64,000 bases of DNA from Winogradskyella alexanderae (GCF_020166335.1 NZ_JAIUJR010000002.1:1-64000), one strand, 5' to 3'. Counted from the stretch's first letter, positions 8,652 through 18,774 are shown. Notes: generated from the letters alone by a model not told the origin. Made by a program: numbers and translations.

Positions 8652-8757
8652 ATTAAACAATCTTCATTAATCTCCACTAAATTATGAGACATTGATAATT
8701 CTTAAAATAAAATTATTTTAATGACAAATATCACATTTTAAGTAGGTTAGTAATTAC

Positions 8758-8765
8758 TATATTTG
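8758..8765 (+). promoter_or_regulatory. -7 promoter element of the phosphorylase gene
   Basis: TATATTTG matches TAnnTTTG. The -33 region is weak (TTT/TTA at about the right spacing). Because the element covers 8758-8765, it rules against an upstream TTG start at 8763 and supports the ATG at 8793. Confidence 0.6.
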
Positions 8766-8792
8766 GCGCTTTGTAACCAAAAAGTAATCTAC

Positions 8793-10436
8793 ATGAACAC
8801 TAAATATAATACATGGTATCACCCTTATAAAGTTGATAAAAAATACTCTAACAAAGTAGCGTATTTCAGCATGGAATTTGGTATCCATCAAGGTCTAAAG
8901 ATTTATTCTGGAGGACTGGGTTTTTTAGCAGGATCTCATATGAGATCTGCCTTTGAATTAAAGCAGAATGTTATCGGAATTGGTATGCTTTGGAAATATG
9001 GCTACTATGACCAAGCGCGAAACAAGGATAAAACGCTAAGAACAGATTTTATCGAAAAAACATATAATTTTTTAGAGGATACTGGAATTGAAGTCACTGT
9101 AAAAATACATAACAATCCAAATGTAAAAGTCAGAGCTTTTGTTCTAAAACCAGAAATATTTGGTAGTGTGCCAATCTATTTACTTAGTACAGATATAGAA
9201 GGCAATGACCACTTATCACGCACTATTACAGACAAATTATACGATGCAAATGAAAATACAAGAATTGCACAAAGTATTGTATTAGGAATAGGTGGCGCAA
9301 AAGTTGTTGAAGCTCTAGGAGGTGCAGACAAATATCATCTTAATGAAGGACATGCCTTACCTGCATTTTACTACTTAAAAAGTAAAGGTGTTAAGAAGAA
9401 TAATTTCGTTTTTACAACGCATACACCAGAAAAAGCGGGTAATGAAGAGCGAGATGCAAATTATTTAAACAACTTTGGTTTTTTTGGGCGTAAACTATCA
9501 AACGAAGAGCTTTCTCAAGAAATCGTAAACGGCAACAAACTAAATTACACAGTTGCAGCTCTACGTATGGCAAAAAAGGCAAATGCGGTTTCAAAGTTAC
9601 ATGCCAAGGTGTCTAAAGACATGTGGAAAGGTTTCGATAGAACCTGTAAAATAGTACCCATAACTAATGCACAAAATCAAAATTTTTGGCAAGATAAGAA
9701 GCTCAAAAAAGCATGGGAAGATAAAAAGGAACGCACTTTTGTAAATAGAAAAAAGGCGTTAAAATCAGAACTGTTTAAAGATGTTTTGGACCAAACACAA
9801 AAACTGTTTGACCCAGAGGTTTTGACAATTGTTTGGGCCAGACGATTTGCAGGGTATAAGCGTGCAGATTTATTATTACATGACATTGAACGATTTGAAC
9901 GGCTTATAAATAACAAAAAGTATCCAGTACAGATAATTTGGTCGGGAAAACCTTATCCGCGTGACTTTTCAGGAATTGATATTTTTAACAAACTCGTTCA
10001 CTATTCTAAGTACAGACCAAATTTAGCTGTACTTATAGGTTATGAAATGAGATTGTCGAGAAAATTAAAAGAAGGATCTGATGTTTGGTTAAATACACCG
10101 CGCATTACACGCGAAGCGTCTGGAACCAGTGGTATGTCTGCAGCAATGAATGGTTCTGTTAATGTGTCAATAAACGACGGATGGATACCTGAGTTTCAAC
10201 GGAATAACAAAAACAGTTTTATACTACCCGAGCAAGACTATAAAATGCCAGTTTGGGAACAGGATAAACTCGATGCTGAAAACTTGTATGATATTCTCGA
10301 AAACAAGGTTCTGCCTACTTATTATGACAAACCGCATAAATGGCAAGAAATTGTTTTTAATGGGATTAGTGATGTTTTACCTGAATTTTCAAGCCATAGG
10401 ATGGCCGATCAATATTATAAAGAACTATTCAATTGA
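8793..10436 (+). CDS. GT35 alpha-glucan phosphorylase-like protein lacking the PLP lysine
   Basis: 547 residues, the size of the short alpha-glucan phosphorylases. The N-terminal block VAYFSMEFGIHQGLKIYSGG and the C-terminal block VWARRFAGYKRADLLL (phosphate/substrate Arg and Lys) are clear family marks. The strongly conserved PLP site normally reads E-A-S-G-T-S-G-M-K-A-A-x-N-G; here it reads EASGTSGMSAAMNG, so the Schiff-base lysine is Ser449 (codon 10137-10139). Flanking residues are intact, so this is not a frameshift. A normal phosphorylase would release glucose-1-phosphate from glycogen. This one may lack that activity, or use another lysine or mechanism. The start at ATG 8793 is supported by the -7 box at 8758-8765. 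The gene stands apart from the glg cluster and shares a bidirectional terminator with rpsA. Confidence 0.85.
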   Translation: MNTKYNTWYHPYKVDKKYSNKVAYFSMEFGIHQGLKIYSGGLGFLAGSHMRSAFELKQNVIGIGMLWKYGYYDQARNKDKTLRTDFIEKTYNFLEDTGIEVTVKIHNNPNVKVRAFVLKPEIFGSVPIYLLSTDIEGNDHLSRTITDKLYDANENTRIAQSIVLGIGGAKVVEALGGADKYHLNEGHALPAFYYLKSKGVKKNNFVFTTHTPEKAGNEERDANYLNNFGFFGRKLSNEELSQEIVNGNKLNYTVAALRMAKKANAVSKLHAKVSKDMWKGFDRTCKIVPITNAQNQNFWQDKKLKKAWEDKKERTFVNRKKALKSELFKDVLDQTQKLFDPEVLTIVWARRFAGYKRADLLLHDIERFERLINNKKYPVQIIWSGKPYPRDFSGIDIFNKLVHYSKYRPNLAVLIGYEMRLSRKLKEGSDVWLNTPRITREASGTSGMSAAMNGSVNVSINDGWIPEFQRNNKNSFILPEQDYKMPVWEQDKLDAENLYDILENKVLPTYYDKPHKWQEIVFNGISDVLPEFSSHRMADQYYKELFN

Positions 10437-10462
10437 TAATAAAACTCATATTGTATAACAAT

Positions 10463-10495
10463 AAAAAAGGCCTTTCATAGTGAAAGGCCTTTTTT
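10463..10495. terminator. Bidirectional terminator between the phosphorylase gene and rpsA
   Basis: GGCCTTTCA (10469-10477) pairs with TGAAAGGCC (10481-10489), loop TAG, flanked by an A-run and a T-run so that it can serve both converging genes. Confidence 0.92.
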
Positions 10496-10512
10496 ATTTA
10501 TAGAAAGTAATA

Positions 10513-12348
10513 TTATTTCTTTCCGTCCATTTTATCTTTAAGCGCTTGTAATGCATCATTGGCGTCACCTAATGTTGGCTTAGCTTCTGCCGCTTGAGCC
10601 TCTGCTCTTTTTACAGCTTTCTTAACGATTTTTGCTTCTTCTTCTCTGAAAACAGCTGTATGAGAAGCAACTACTCTTTTGAATTCTTTGTTAAATTCAA
10701 TAATCTTAAATTCTGCTTCCTCACCTTTTTTGAGTTTAGAACCATCTTCTTTCTCTAAATGACGAGACGGAATAAATGCAACAATATCATCGTTAAATTT
10801 AACTGTTGCTCCTTTGTCAACAATTTCAGTCACTGGGGCAGTGTGAGACGTTCCTAACGCGAATTCTGTTTCGTACTTATCCCAAGGATTTTCTGTAGTT
10901 TGCTTATGTCCAATTGACAACTTACGACCTTCAACGTCTAACTCTAATACTACAACTTCTAGTTTATCACCAACATTGCAGAATTCTGATGGGTGCTTAA
11001 TCTTCTTAGTCCAAGAAAGATCTGATATATAGATTAAACCATCAATCCCTTCTTCTAATTCAACAAACACACCGAAGTTAGTAAAGTTACGCACAATACC
11101 AGTATGCTTAGAACCTACAGGATACTTGGCTGTTATATCAGTCCATGGATCTGGTGTCAATTGCTTAATGCCAAGAGACATTTTACGATCTTCTCGATCT
11201 AATGTTAAAATTACAGCTTCTATCTCATCACCTACCTCAACGAAATCCTGTGCAGAACGTAAATGCGTAGACCATGACATTTCACTAACATGTACCAAGC
11301 CTTCTACACCATCAGCAACTTCAACAAAAGCACCGTAATCAGCAATAACAACTACTTTACCTTTTACTTTGTCACCAACTTTAACCGTTTCGCCTAATGC
11401 TTCCCATGGATGCTTAGACAATTGCTTAAGACCTAACTGAATTCTAGATTTATCTTCATCAAAATCTAAAATAACTACGTTAAGTTTTTGGTCTAATTCT
11501 ACAATCTCATTTGGATGATTGATGCGAGACCATGATAAATCAGTAATATGGATTAAACCATCTACACCGCCTAAATCAATAAAGACACCATAAGAAGTAA
11601 TGTTTTTAACAACACCTTCTAATACTTGTCCCTTTTCTAATTGACCAATGATCTCTTTCTTTTGTTCCTCAATGTCTGCCTCGATAAGTGCTTTGTGAGA
11701 AACAACGATGTTCTTGAATTCATGGTTGATCTTAACAACCTTAAATTCCATAGTTTTATTTACATACTGATCGTAATCTCTAATTGGTTTTACATCAATT
11801 TGAGAACCTGGCAAGAATGCTTCGATGCCAAATACATCTACAATCATACCTCCTTTTGTTCTACATTTTACAAAACCATTTACGATTTCACCTGTTTCAT
11901 GCGCTTTGTTTACTCTATCCCATGCTTTTATTACACGAGCTTTTCTGTGAGATAATACTAATTGACCTGTTGCGTCTTCACGAACATCAATTAATACTTC
12001 AACCTTATCACCAACCTTTAAATCCGGATTGTAACGGAACTCATTAAGTGAAATTACACCTTCAGATTTTGCATTGATGTCTATGATTGCATCTCTATCA
12101 GTAATGTGAATTACTTCTCCTTCTACAACTTCATCATCTAAAGTGTCTACGAAGTTTTCTGATACTAACTTTTCAAATTCTTCTAGTTTTTTGTCCGCAA
12201 CTTGCTCAATACCTTCTTCGTAATTGTGCCAATCGAACTCTTTTAAGAATTTTTCTGGATTTGCTTGAGCTTCAGAGACTACCGGAGCTTCAACTGTAGT
12301 AGCTTCAGTTGCTTCAACTTCAGCTTTTTTTGTTTTCTTTTCAGCCAT
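10513..12348 (-). CDS. rpsA: 30S ribosomal protein S1
   Basis: 611 residues with six S1 RNA-binding domains. The acidic N-terminal extension (about residues 1-45, rich in A/E/T/V) leads into FDWHNYEEG, typical of Bacteroidota S1. The domain repeats are visible in G-x-V-x-x-I-x-x-Y/F-G-x-F-V/I-x-L/V blocks such as VVKNITSYGVFIDLGGVDGL and VRNFTNFGVFVELEEGIDGL. The tail is lysine/alanine rich (ALQALKDKMDGKK). S1 helps ribosomes engage mRNA; this matters in Bacteroidota, where Shine-Dalgarno sequences are rare. It is a single gene with its own consensus promoter, a roughly 115-nt leader and a terminator. Confidence 0.97.
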   Translation of the reverse strand: MAEKKTKKAEVEATEATTVEAPVVSEAQANPEKFLKEFDWHNYEEGIEQVADKKLEEFEKLVSENFVDTLDDEVVEGEVIHITDRDAIIDINAKSEGVISLNEFRYNPDLKVGDKVEVLIDVREDATGQLVLSHRKARVIKAWDRVNKAHETGEIVNGFVKCRTKGGMIVDVFGIEAFLPGSQIDVKPIRDYDQYVNKTMEFKVVKINHEFKNIVVSHKALIEADIEEQKKEIIGQLEKGQVLEGVVKNITSYGVFIDLGGVDGLIHITDLSWSRINHPNEIVELDQKLNVVILDFDEDKSRIQLGLKQLSKHPWEALGETVKVGDKVKGKVVVIADYGAFVEVADGVEGLVHVSEMSWSTHLRSAQDFVEVGDEIEAVILTLDREDRKMSLGIKQLTPDPWTDITAKYPVGSKHTGIVRNFTNFGVFVELEEGIDGLIYISDLSWTKKIKHPSEFCNVGDKLEVVVLELDVEGRKLSIGHKQTTENPWDKYETEFALGTSHTAPVTEIVDKGATVKFNDDIVAFIPSRHLEKEDGSKLKKGEEAEFKIIEFNKEFKRVVASHTAVFREEEAKIVKKAVKRAEAQAAEAKPTLGDANDALQALKDKMDGKK

Positions 12349-12464
12349 TGCGCTGATTTAAATTTGTATTCTACATCTTTTGAAAGCGTGGCGGAAAAGT
12401 TGCAGAAGTGATTTTAATTAATTTTAATTCCTTTTTTCTTTCCAAAGACCGCCAAAAAGGTCTG

Positions 12465-12494
12465 CAAAAGTACAATAAAATCAGACTATTGCAA
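12465..12494 (-). promoter_or_regulatory. rpsA promoter
   Basis: Minus strand TTG, 19 bases, TACTTTTG: a full match to TTG-N19-TAnnTTTG. Transcription would start near 12459 and give a leader of about 110 nt. Confidence 0.85.
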
Positions 12495-12535
12495 AACCAG
12501 GTGCCATTTTTTTAACCGAATATCTATTAAACAAC

Positions 12536-12576
12536 AAAGCTTTGATAGCAGCTGCGATATCTGCTTTCAAAGCCTT
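12536..12576 (-). terminator. Possible terminator of the upstream lipoprotein gene
   Basis: Minus strand AAGGCTTTGAAAGCAG pairs with CTGCTATCAAAGCTTT (16 positions, two mismatches, 9-nt loop) and is followed by gttgttt. The T-run is poor, so termination is uncertain. It lies 20 bp after the lipoprotein stop. Confidence 0.4.
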
Positions 12577-12595
12577 ATTTACGATTTTGATATTA

Positions 12596-13201
12596 CTAAT
12601 CGTTAGCTCTTATAATTAGTTTTGGATCAATTACGTAGTATCCAATAACATTTCCGTCATCTAGTATGGCCACTTCAATTTCATATTTATACTCTAAATC
12701 TTCAGTATTGTCTTGACCTATTACTTCTAAATTTAAGAAACTTGATAAGCTTCTGTCATCATCATCCGGAAACTCTACCGAGTTACTTGAGCCAGGATCT
12801 GCCACTGATTTATCGAAAAGCGAACCATACAAATTTAACGTATCTACAGGAATATCGAAGACTCCTGGATTACCAGGATTCTCTTCAAAAAAGGCTAATC
12901 TAGAATATAGAATGCCTTGGTTTAAACCAACGCCTACCGTTGGTTGATCGAGTACTAACTCTTGACCAAATTGTAATTCTACAGTAAAATCTGAAGAAGA
13001 AATACCATTTTCTTGACCAAAATCAACCAAATCTGTAATGTCAGATCCAGGAGGTCTATTTAATATTTCATCAAATTCTACCCTGATATCTGGTCTAATG
13101 GTAGATTGAACCGGTGGTTCTTGTTGACCATCATCATTTCCAAAATCACATGAAACAATGATTAGCGATAATAGCAACAAAAAATAAATGATTTTTTTCA
13201 T
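12596..13201 (-). CDS. Hypothetical lipoprotein
   Basis: 201 residues. The signal peptide MKKIIYFLLLLSLIIVSC has a lipobox with Cys18, followed by an acidic, glutamine-rich stretch (DFGNDDGQQEPPVQ). This fits export and lipidation, with possible surface display. The rest (about residues 35-200) is predicted from its sequence to be beta-rich with no domain I recognise. No catalytic motif is visible. It is flanked by rpsA on the same strand (247 bp away) and by the divergent BON-LysM gene, so it is probably a single-gene unit. Confidence 0.8.
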   Translation of the reverse strand: MKKIIYFLLLLSLIIVSCDFGNDDGQQEPPVQSTIRPDIRVEFDEILNRPPGSDITDLVDFGQENGISSSDFTVELQFGQELVLDQPTVGVGLNQGILYSRLAFFEENPGNPGVFDIPVDTLNLYGSLFDKSVADPGSSNSVEFPDDDDRSLSSFLNLEVIGQDNTEDLEYKYEIEVAILDDGNVIGYYVIDPKLIIRAND

Positions 13202-13395
13202 AGTTGTTATTTTTCTTATCGTAAATATAAATCAAAATAGGTAACTCCGAAAAGCGAAATTTATTGGATTTGGTGACTAAATAAAAATAATTGTGTCCTA
13301 ATTAATAGTATATCAAATTGGTGCAATCTATCTTATTATTTGGTGTTAAAATTTGATATCTTTACATAACTATTAACAATTAAAATCATATAACT

Positions 13396-13773
13396 ATGGT
13401 AAAGGCAAAATACCAAGAGGTACTGGACTTAGGACAAGAGTTAAATATTCAAAACGGTAAAGTTGAAGAGTCAAACGGGAAATTAAAAGTTTGGGGTACA
13501 GCAGCTACTCAATACGAGAAAAACCTTCTTTGGGATAAAATCAAGGAAATAGGAGGCGAAAATCCAAGCGATATAATGGCAGACATTAAAGTTGCTGATG
13601 AAACTGTTTATGCTAGACACACAGTTGCTTCAGGAGAAACATTAGGTAAAATCGCTAAGCATTATTATGGTGATGCCATGAAATACAAAGAAATATTCAA
13701 GGCAAATTCTGATATTTTAAAGAATCCTGATTTAATTTATCCTGATCAAGAACTGATTATACCAAACCTATAG
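13396..13773 (+). CDS. BON-LysM protein, Kbp/YgaU-like
   Basis: 125 residues with no signal peptide, so probably cytoplasmic. Residues about 1-60 resemble a BON domain (NGKLKVWGTAATQYEKNLLWDKIKEI). Residues about 72-124 are a LysM domain (HTVASGETLGKIAKHYYGD...NPDLIYPDQELIIP). The order BON then LysM and the length match E. coli Kbp (YgaU), a cytoplasmic potassium-binding protein. It is a single gene with a good terminator. Potassium binding here is inferred from family resemblance alone. Confidence 0.85.
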   Translation: MVKAKYQEVLDLGQELNIQNGKVEESNGKLKVWGTAATQYEKNLLWDKIKEIGGENPSDIMADIKVADETVYARHTVASGETLGKIAKHYYGDAMKYKEIFKANSDILKNPDLIYPDQELIIPNL

Positions 13774-13797
13774 TATAAAAATTGAAAGAACAACCAG

Positions 13798-13828
13798 GAC
13801 CTTGCTTTATTAAGCAGGGTCTTTTTTT
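13798..13828 (+). terminator. Terminator of the BON-LysM gene
   Basis: GACCTTGCT (13798-13806) pairs with AGCAGGGTC (13813-13821, one G-U pair) followed by seven T. It overlaps the last codons of cmk on the opposite strand. Confidence 0.85.
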
Positions 13829-14511
13829 ATTAATCTATCAATCATAGCCAGAATGGAATTTACTTGCTCATTAATTGTTAGGTTAGAATTATCAATTACA
13901 ACCGCATCTTCTGTCTTTCGCAACGGAGAGTCTTCTCTTGTCGAATCTATTTTATCTCGAGAAGTGACATTTTCGAGAACTTCATCATAACTTAAATTTT
14001 GTCCACGTTCTAGTAACTCCTCATATCTTCTTTTAGCTCTCGTCTCCGCGCTAGCTGTCATAAATAGTTTTAATTCAGCATTCGGAAAAACTACTGTCCC
14101 AATATCCCTGCCATCCATTACAATACCTTTATCTCTGCCCATTAACTGCTGTTGTTGTACCAATTTCCGCCTTACTTCAGAAATTGTTGCAACAGGACTA
14201 ACAAATTGCGATACCTCCAAAGTTCTAATTTCAGATTCGATATTTTTCCCATTTAGATAAACTTCCGCATAACCTAACTTATCATTATACTTAAAGGAAA
14301 TATTGATATCGTCTAATTTATTTATTAGTGCTTTTTCTTTTAGTTTCTTATTTACAATTAAACCATTTTGAAGCGCGTAATAAGTTACAGCCCTGTACAT
14401 TGCGCCTGTGTCTACATAGATGTAGTTAAGTATCTGAGCCAATTTTTTGGCTATGGTACTTTTTCCAGTTGACGAAAAACCATCTATTGCAATAATTATT
14501 TTTCTGCTCAT
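13810..14511 (-). CDS. cmk: (d)CMP kinase
   Basis: 233 residues; phosphorylates CMP and dCMP in the cytoplasm. The P-loop IDGFSSTGKSTIAKKLA lies near the N-terminus. The block YVDTGAMYRAVTYYAL and the CMP-binding block VMDGRDIGTVVFPNAELK(L)F are family signatures. The LID-region arginines RAKRRYEEL and the final DNSNLTINEQV are also typical. The ATG overlaps the porQ stop codon by one base, indicating co-translation in a lon-LysM-porQ-cmk run. Confidence 0.95.
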   Translation of the reverse strand: MSRKIIIAIDGFSSTGKSTIAKKLAQILNYIYVDTGAMYRAVTYYALQNGLIVNKKLKEKALINKLDDINISFKYNDKLGYAEVYLNGKNIESEIRTLEVSQFVSPVATISEVRRKLVQQQQLMGRDKGIVMDGRDIGTVVFPNAELKLFMTASAETRAKRRYEELLERGQNLSYDEVLENVTSRDKIDSTREDSPLRKTEDAVVIDNSNLTINEQVNSILAMIDRLIKKDPA

Positions 14512-15530
14512 TATTGTAAGTCTATTTGCAATCCAAAAAAACTAGTGTTCGACGCACTCGTGTATCTTGCATGGGTGTAACTAAACCTTATTTTGTTTAA
14601 TCTTAAACCAACACCGACTGAAATACCCGAAAAATTTCTTTGATCAACAATTCTCAATTCTTCTGACCGTCTAAAGTTATAACCTAATCTTAAACTAAAA
14701 CTACCTTGCGGAAATAATTCTGCTCCTAAAATCAAATGTCTTAAAGCATTATTGAAAAAACTAACCTTTTCTTGGGTTTGATTACCATCTAAATCTGTCG
14801 TGGCCCTAGCGGGATTCTCAACACCTATTGGCCATTGTTGTAAGTTTTCTAGGGTTAGGTGCCAACGTAATGGTACATTTTCTAATGTTTGGGACATACC
14901 AAAATTCACCTCAAATGGAAGTGGCTCATTTTGACCAGCATATGTAGTAAACTGCGTGCCAAAATTTCGTACTGTGAGCGCGGCATGAAAATCCAAATCT
15001 TCATTAATATACATTATTCCTATATCTAATGCACCACCAACGGAATTGTATTGCTCTAATAAAGATGTTATTATTTTAAGATTCGCACCAATATAAAAAT
15101 CACTGTAAGGAATATTGTAATTATAACCTAAGGATATTGCTGCCTCATTACCGCTAAAAGTACCAGTAGAAACACCATTAACATCATAACCATCAAAAGT
15201 GCCATAATTTATATAGGTTATTCCAAAATGAAAGGTTTGTACGCGCCTGTCCCAAGTGTATGCATAGGCAGCAGTACCATAGCTTATGCCTCCAAGATAA
15301 CTTGAATAGTTAACTGCTAATTGGTTATGCATCTCACCATTAATTGAGGCTGGATTATATAATGCTTCAGTAACATCATAATCAAAGTTCGTAATAATCT
15401 TACCTCCTAATGCAGCCTGTCTTGGAGAAGAGACCAAATTTAAAAACTGATATGTAGATTCACCACCCAATTGCCCAAATAATGGTAATGCAAATAGCAT
15501 TAAAAAAAAGCTGGTAATCCCTTTGTTCAT
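14511..15530 (-). CDS. porQ: Type IX secretion system protein PorQ
   Basis: 339 residues with a signal peptide ending LPLFGQ. The mature N-terminus GGESTYQFLNLVSSPRQAALGG is the PorQ signature, followed by a beta-barrel-like sequence to a terminal aromatic strand (FFGLQIDLQ). PorQ is an outer-membrane component that works with PorU and PorZ in attaching type IX substrates. It sits directly upstream of cmk (1-bp overlap), a placement I associate with many Bacteroidota. It fits the presence of type IX substrates elsewhere in the window. Confidence 0.93.
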   Translation of the reverse strand: MNKGITSFFLMLFALPLFGQLGGESTYQFLNLVSSPRQAALGGKIITNFDYDVTEALYNPASINGEMHNQLAVNYSSYLGGISYGTAAYAYTWDRRVQTFHFGITYINYGTFDGYDVNGVSTGTFSGNEAAISLGYNYNIPYSDFYIGANLKIITSLLEQYNSVGGALDIGIMYINEDLDFHAALTVRNFGTQFTTYAGQNEPLPFEVNFGMSQTLENVPLRWHLTLENLQQWPIGVENPARATTDLDGNQTQEKVSFFNNALRHLILGAELFPQGSFSLRLGYNFRRSEELRIVDQRNFSGISVGVGLRLNKIRFSYTHARYTSASNTSFFGLQIDLQ

Positions 15531-15602
15531 AGATTTTGCAAAATAACTAAATCTATCTTAAAACGAGAGTATGTAATTTTTATTTTTTAGGTCTAGTTTA
15601 TT

Positions 15603-16337
15603 CTACTTTAGGGTGAGCTTTTGCCCTATTTTAATGATGTCATTCTTTAGGCCATTTAAGTGTTTTAGCCGAGAAACAGTTGTTCCGGTTTTCTCTGCAA
15701 TACTGTAAAGCGTGTCACCCTCCTTGACTACCCAAATCCGAATTGAATTCAGGTTATTTGACAAATCAAAATTCCTAATTTTAAGCTTTTGCCCTATCTT
15801 AATTGTATTGGAGATTAAACCATTCTCATTCTTTAAATCTGCTACCTTAAGAGCATAACGTTTGGAAATACTAAAAAGAGTTTCATCTTTTTTTACAATA
15901 TGATAATCTGAATTGAAATTGTGAACCCTTTTCTCTTTTGTTTTTGAATTTTCTGAACTAGCTTGATTAAAGTTGTTTATCCTTAATTTTTCACCTAAAT
16001 CCACTAATGTTGTCTCTAAATCATTTGCTTTTTTCAATTGATTTATTGAAATACCGTACATCTCTGAAATATCCAATAACGTTTCACCTTTTTTTACAAT
16101 ATGAAAATCAGATTTGCTATTTAAACTGTCAGAAATCTTAATAAGTTGTTTTCTTAATGAATCTGGTTTTTTTGAAGTAGTCTTCTTTACTAATTTAATT
16201 TCGCCGGTAGCTAAATTTAATTTCGCGGGTTTTCCATCTAAAACCACATCCTTATATTCGGCCTTCTGAGCATATGATAACGATAAGCTGAATAAGATTG
16301 TTATAGTTATTAAAAGAGGTTTAAAGCTTTTTGGCAT
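15603..16337 (-). CDS. Exported protein with three LysM domains
   Basis: 244 residues. A signal peptide (about 1-23, SLSLSYA) precedes a short basic region and three LysM repeats: [18 protein letters not shown] (about residue 80), [18 protein letters not shown] (about 147) and [18 protein letters not shown] (about 203), each ending in ...I-K-I/L-G-Q/E-K-L-x-I/L. These bind peptidoglycan, so the protein is periplasmic and wall-associated. No enzymatic domain is attached. It overlaps the end of lon by 17 bp and precedes porQ, so it may be co-expressed with type IX envelope assembly. Confidence 0.85.
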   Translation of the reverse strand: MPKSFKPLLITITILFSLSLSYAQKAEYKDVVLDGKPAKLNLATGEIKLVKKTTSKKPDSLRKQLIKISDSLNSKSDFHIVKKGETLLDISEMYGISINQLKKANDLETTLVDLGEKLRINNFNQASSENSKTKEKRVHNFNSDYHIVKKDETLFSISKRYALKVADLKNENGLISNTIKIGQKLKIRNFDLSNNLNSIRIWVVKEGDTLYSIAEKTGTTVSRLKHLNGLKNDIIKIGQKLTLK

Positions 16338-18774
16338 TCTTCACTTTTTGATCTGTAATAGCAATATCTATAACTTCACTCATTTCCTTTACATAGTGAA
16401 AGGTCAATCCTTTCAGATACTCCGGCTTAATTTCGTCAATATCGCGTTTATTATCCTCGCAAAGTAATATTTCTTTTATTCTTGCACGCTTTGCTGCTAA
16501 TATTTTTTCTTTAATTCCTCCCACGGGTAGCACTTTACCACGCAAGGTTATCTCTCCTGTCATGGCTAAACTCTCTTTTACCTTATGTTGGGTAAATAAA
16601 GAAACTAAAGATGTTAACATAGAAACACCTGCGCTTGGTCCATCTTTAGGTGTAGCGCCTTCTGGTACGTGTATATGTACATTGTATTTGTCAAATACTT
16701 GAGGATCAATATTGAGCTTGTCTGCGTTTGCTTTAATGTACTCCATTGCAATTGTTGCAGACTCCTTCATTACCTTACCTAAATTTCCAGTTATGGTAAG
16801 ACTCCCTTTACCTTTAGATAAAATCGATTCAATAAATAAAATATCACCGCCTACTCGTGTCCATGCTAGGCCTGTTACTACACCTGCAACGTTGTTGTTT
16901 TCATATTTATCCCGTTCTAAACGTGGGCTTCCTAAAACTTCAATTATGTTGTCGTTGTTCACCTTTACATTGTAAGATTCTTCCATTGCAATATTTTTTG
17001 CCGCATAACGCACCATTTTTGCAATTTGCTTTTCAAGCCCTCTAACGCCAGATTCTCTTGTATAGCCTTCAACTATTTTTTCAAGTTGTGGCTTCCCAAT
17101 TTTTAACGCTTTAGAATCCAAACCGTGTTCTTTAAGTTGCTTTGGCAATAAATGACGTTTGGCGATTTCAACTTTTTCTTCAATGGTATAACCTGTAACA
17201 TTAATAATTTCCATTCGGTCTAACAATGCAGGCTGAATTGTATTTAAACTATTAGAAGTTGCAATAAACATTACCTTAGACAAATCATAGCCCATCTCCA
17301 AGAAGTTATCATAGAACTCACTATTTTGCTCAGGATCTAAAACCTCTAGCATTGCAGAAGATGGATCACCCTGGTGTCCTGATGAGAGTTTATCAATCTC
17401 ATCTAATACAAAAACAGGATTGGAAGTCCCAGCTTTTTTCAAACTTTGCATTATTCTACCAGGCATTGCTCCAATATATGTTTTTCTGTGGCCTCTAATC
17501 TCTGCCTCGTCGCGTAATCCACCAAGTGAAATTCTTACATACTCTCGTCCTAATGCCTCAGCAATTGATTTACCTAACGAGGTCTTACCCACACCAGGAG
17601 GTCCGTATAAACATAGAATAGGAGACTTCATATCGTTACGAAGTTTTAAAACTGCCAAATATTCTATAATTCGTTTTTTGACATCATCCAGTCCAAAATG
17701 ATCGCGATCCAGGATTTGCTTTGCACGTTTTAAATCAAATTGATCTTCACTAAACTCGTTCCAAGGCAAATCAAGGAAAAGATCTAAATAATTTCTTTGT
17801 ATCGAATATTCGGCTACCTGTGGATTCATGCGTTGCATCTTCGCCAATTCCTTGTCAAAATGAGTTTTAACCTTAGTATCCCATTTTTTTTCTTTGGCTC
17901 TAGTCTTCATTTCCTCAATTTCTTGACCAGAAGTTGTTGCGCCACCTAGTTCTTCTTGAATGGTTTTGAGTTGCTGGTGCAAAAAGTATTCACGTTGCTG
18001 TTGGTTCATATCACTCTGAACCTTACTCTGAATATCATTCTTAAGTTCTAGCTTTTGATATTCAATGTTCATATACCGCAACGTCTCAAGTGCACGTTCC
18101 TTTAAATCATTAATCTTTAATAAATTTTGCTTCTCCTCAACTTTTAAATTCATATTTGAGGATACAAAATTTACTAGGAAAGAACTACTTTCAATATTTT
18201 TAATGGCAAAAGTTGCTTCGGTTGGTATATTGGGACTTTCCTTAATTATTTCTAACGAAAGGTCTTTAATGGAATCAATTATAGCAGCAAATTCTTCATT
18301 ACCTTTTACAGGTTTTGTTTCCGGTAAATCTGAAATTGTTGCAGACAAGTAAGGTTTTTCCGCTATTATTTCGTTGATCTCAAAACGCTTTTTACCCTGA
18401 ATGATAACAGTGGTATTACCATCTGGCATTTTCAAAACCTTGAGTATTCTAGCAACGGTTCCTGTCTTGTAAATGTCTTTTGCAGCAGGATTTTCAACAG
18501 CTTCATCCTTTTGTGCAACAACACCAATTACTTTTCCAGATTTGTTTGCATCATTAATTAGTTTAATGGAAGTATCTCTTCCTGCCGTTATAGGTATAAC
18601 CACACCGGGGAATAATACTGTATTCCGTAATGGTAAAATTGGTAATGATTGCGGGAGGGTTTCGTTATTTATTAATTCTTCATCCTCTGGCGTCATTAAA
18701 GGAATCAACTCCGAATTCTCATCAAAATCTTGAAATGACAAACTGTCAAGACTTAAAAAATTTGATTTTTTCAT
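16321..18774 (-). CDS. lon: ATP-dependent protease La
   Basis: 817 residues from the chosen ATG. The alternative eight codons upstream (18798) lacks family similarity, whereas [15 protein letters not shown] matches flavobacterial Lon N-termini. Domains in order: LON substrate domain ([19 protein letters not shown], about residues 40-245), coiled middle region, AAA+ domain with Walker [14 protein letters not shown] and Walker [10 protein letters not shown], and the serine protease domain with the catalytic Ser in [11 protein letters not shown] and its Lys partner in [15 protein letters not shown]. It degrades damaged and regulatory proteins in the cytoplasm. It is divergent from the ECF sigma operon. 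Confidence 0.97.
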   Translation of the reverse strand: MKKSNFLSLDSLSFQDFDENSELIPLMTPEDEELINNETLPQSLPILPLRNTVLFPGVVIPITAGRDTSIKLINDANKSGKVIGVVAQKDEAVENPAAKDIYKTGTVARILKVLKMPDGNTTVIIQGKKRFEINEIIAEKPYLSATISDLPETKPVKGNEEFAAIIDSIKDLSLEIIKESPNIPTEATFAIKNIESSSFLVNFVSSNMNLKVEEKQNLLKINDLKERALETLRYMNIEYQKLELKNDIQSKVQSDMNQQQREYFLHQQLKTIQEELGGATTSGQEIEEMKTRAKEKKWDTKVKTHFDKELAKMQRMNPQVAEYSIQRNYLDLFLDLPWNEFSEDQFDLKRAKQILDRDHFGLDDVKKRIIEYLAVLKLRNDMKSPILCLYGPPGVGKTSLGKSIAEALGREYVRISLGGLRDEAEIRGHRKTYIGAMPGRIMQSLKKAGTSNPVFVLDEIDKLSSGHQGDPSSAMLEVLDPEQNSEFYDNFLEMGYDLSKVMFIATSNSLNTIQPALLDRMEIINVTGYTIEEKVEIAKRHLLPKQLKEHGLDSKALKIGKPQLEKIVEGYTRESGVRGLEKQIAKMVRYAAKNIAMEESYNVKVNNDNIIEVLGSPRLERDKYENNNVAGVVTGLAWTRVGGDILFIESILSKGKGSLTITGNLGKVMKESATIAMEYIKANADKLNIDPQVFDKYNVHIHVPEGATPKDGPSAGVSMLTSLVSLFTQHKVKESLAMTGEITLRGKVLPVGGIKEKILAAKRARIKEILLCEDNKRDIDEIKPEYLKGLTFHYVKEMSEVIDIAITDQKVKNAKKL

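Noticed and set aside
8763..8792. Upstream TTG start for the phosphorylase-like gene
   Set aside because: The TTG lies within the -7 promoter element TATATTTG (8758-8765), and the added ten residues look unlike the family. The ATG at 8793 is better.
12483..12610. Protein-like open frame of about 45 codons on minus after the lipoprotein stop
   Set aside because: No start codon in a sensible place; it overlaps the rpsA promoter and an inverted repeat that explains its repeated A-I-K-A-L pattern.
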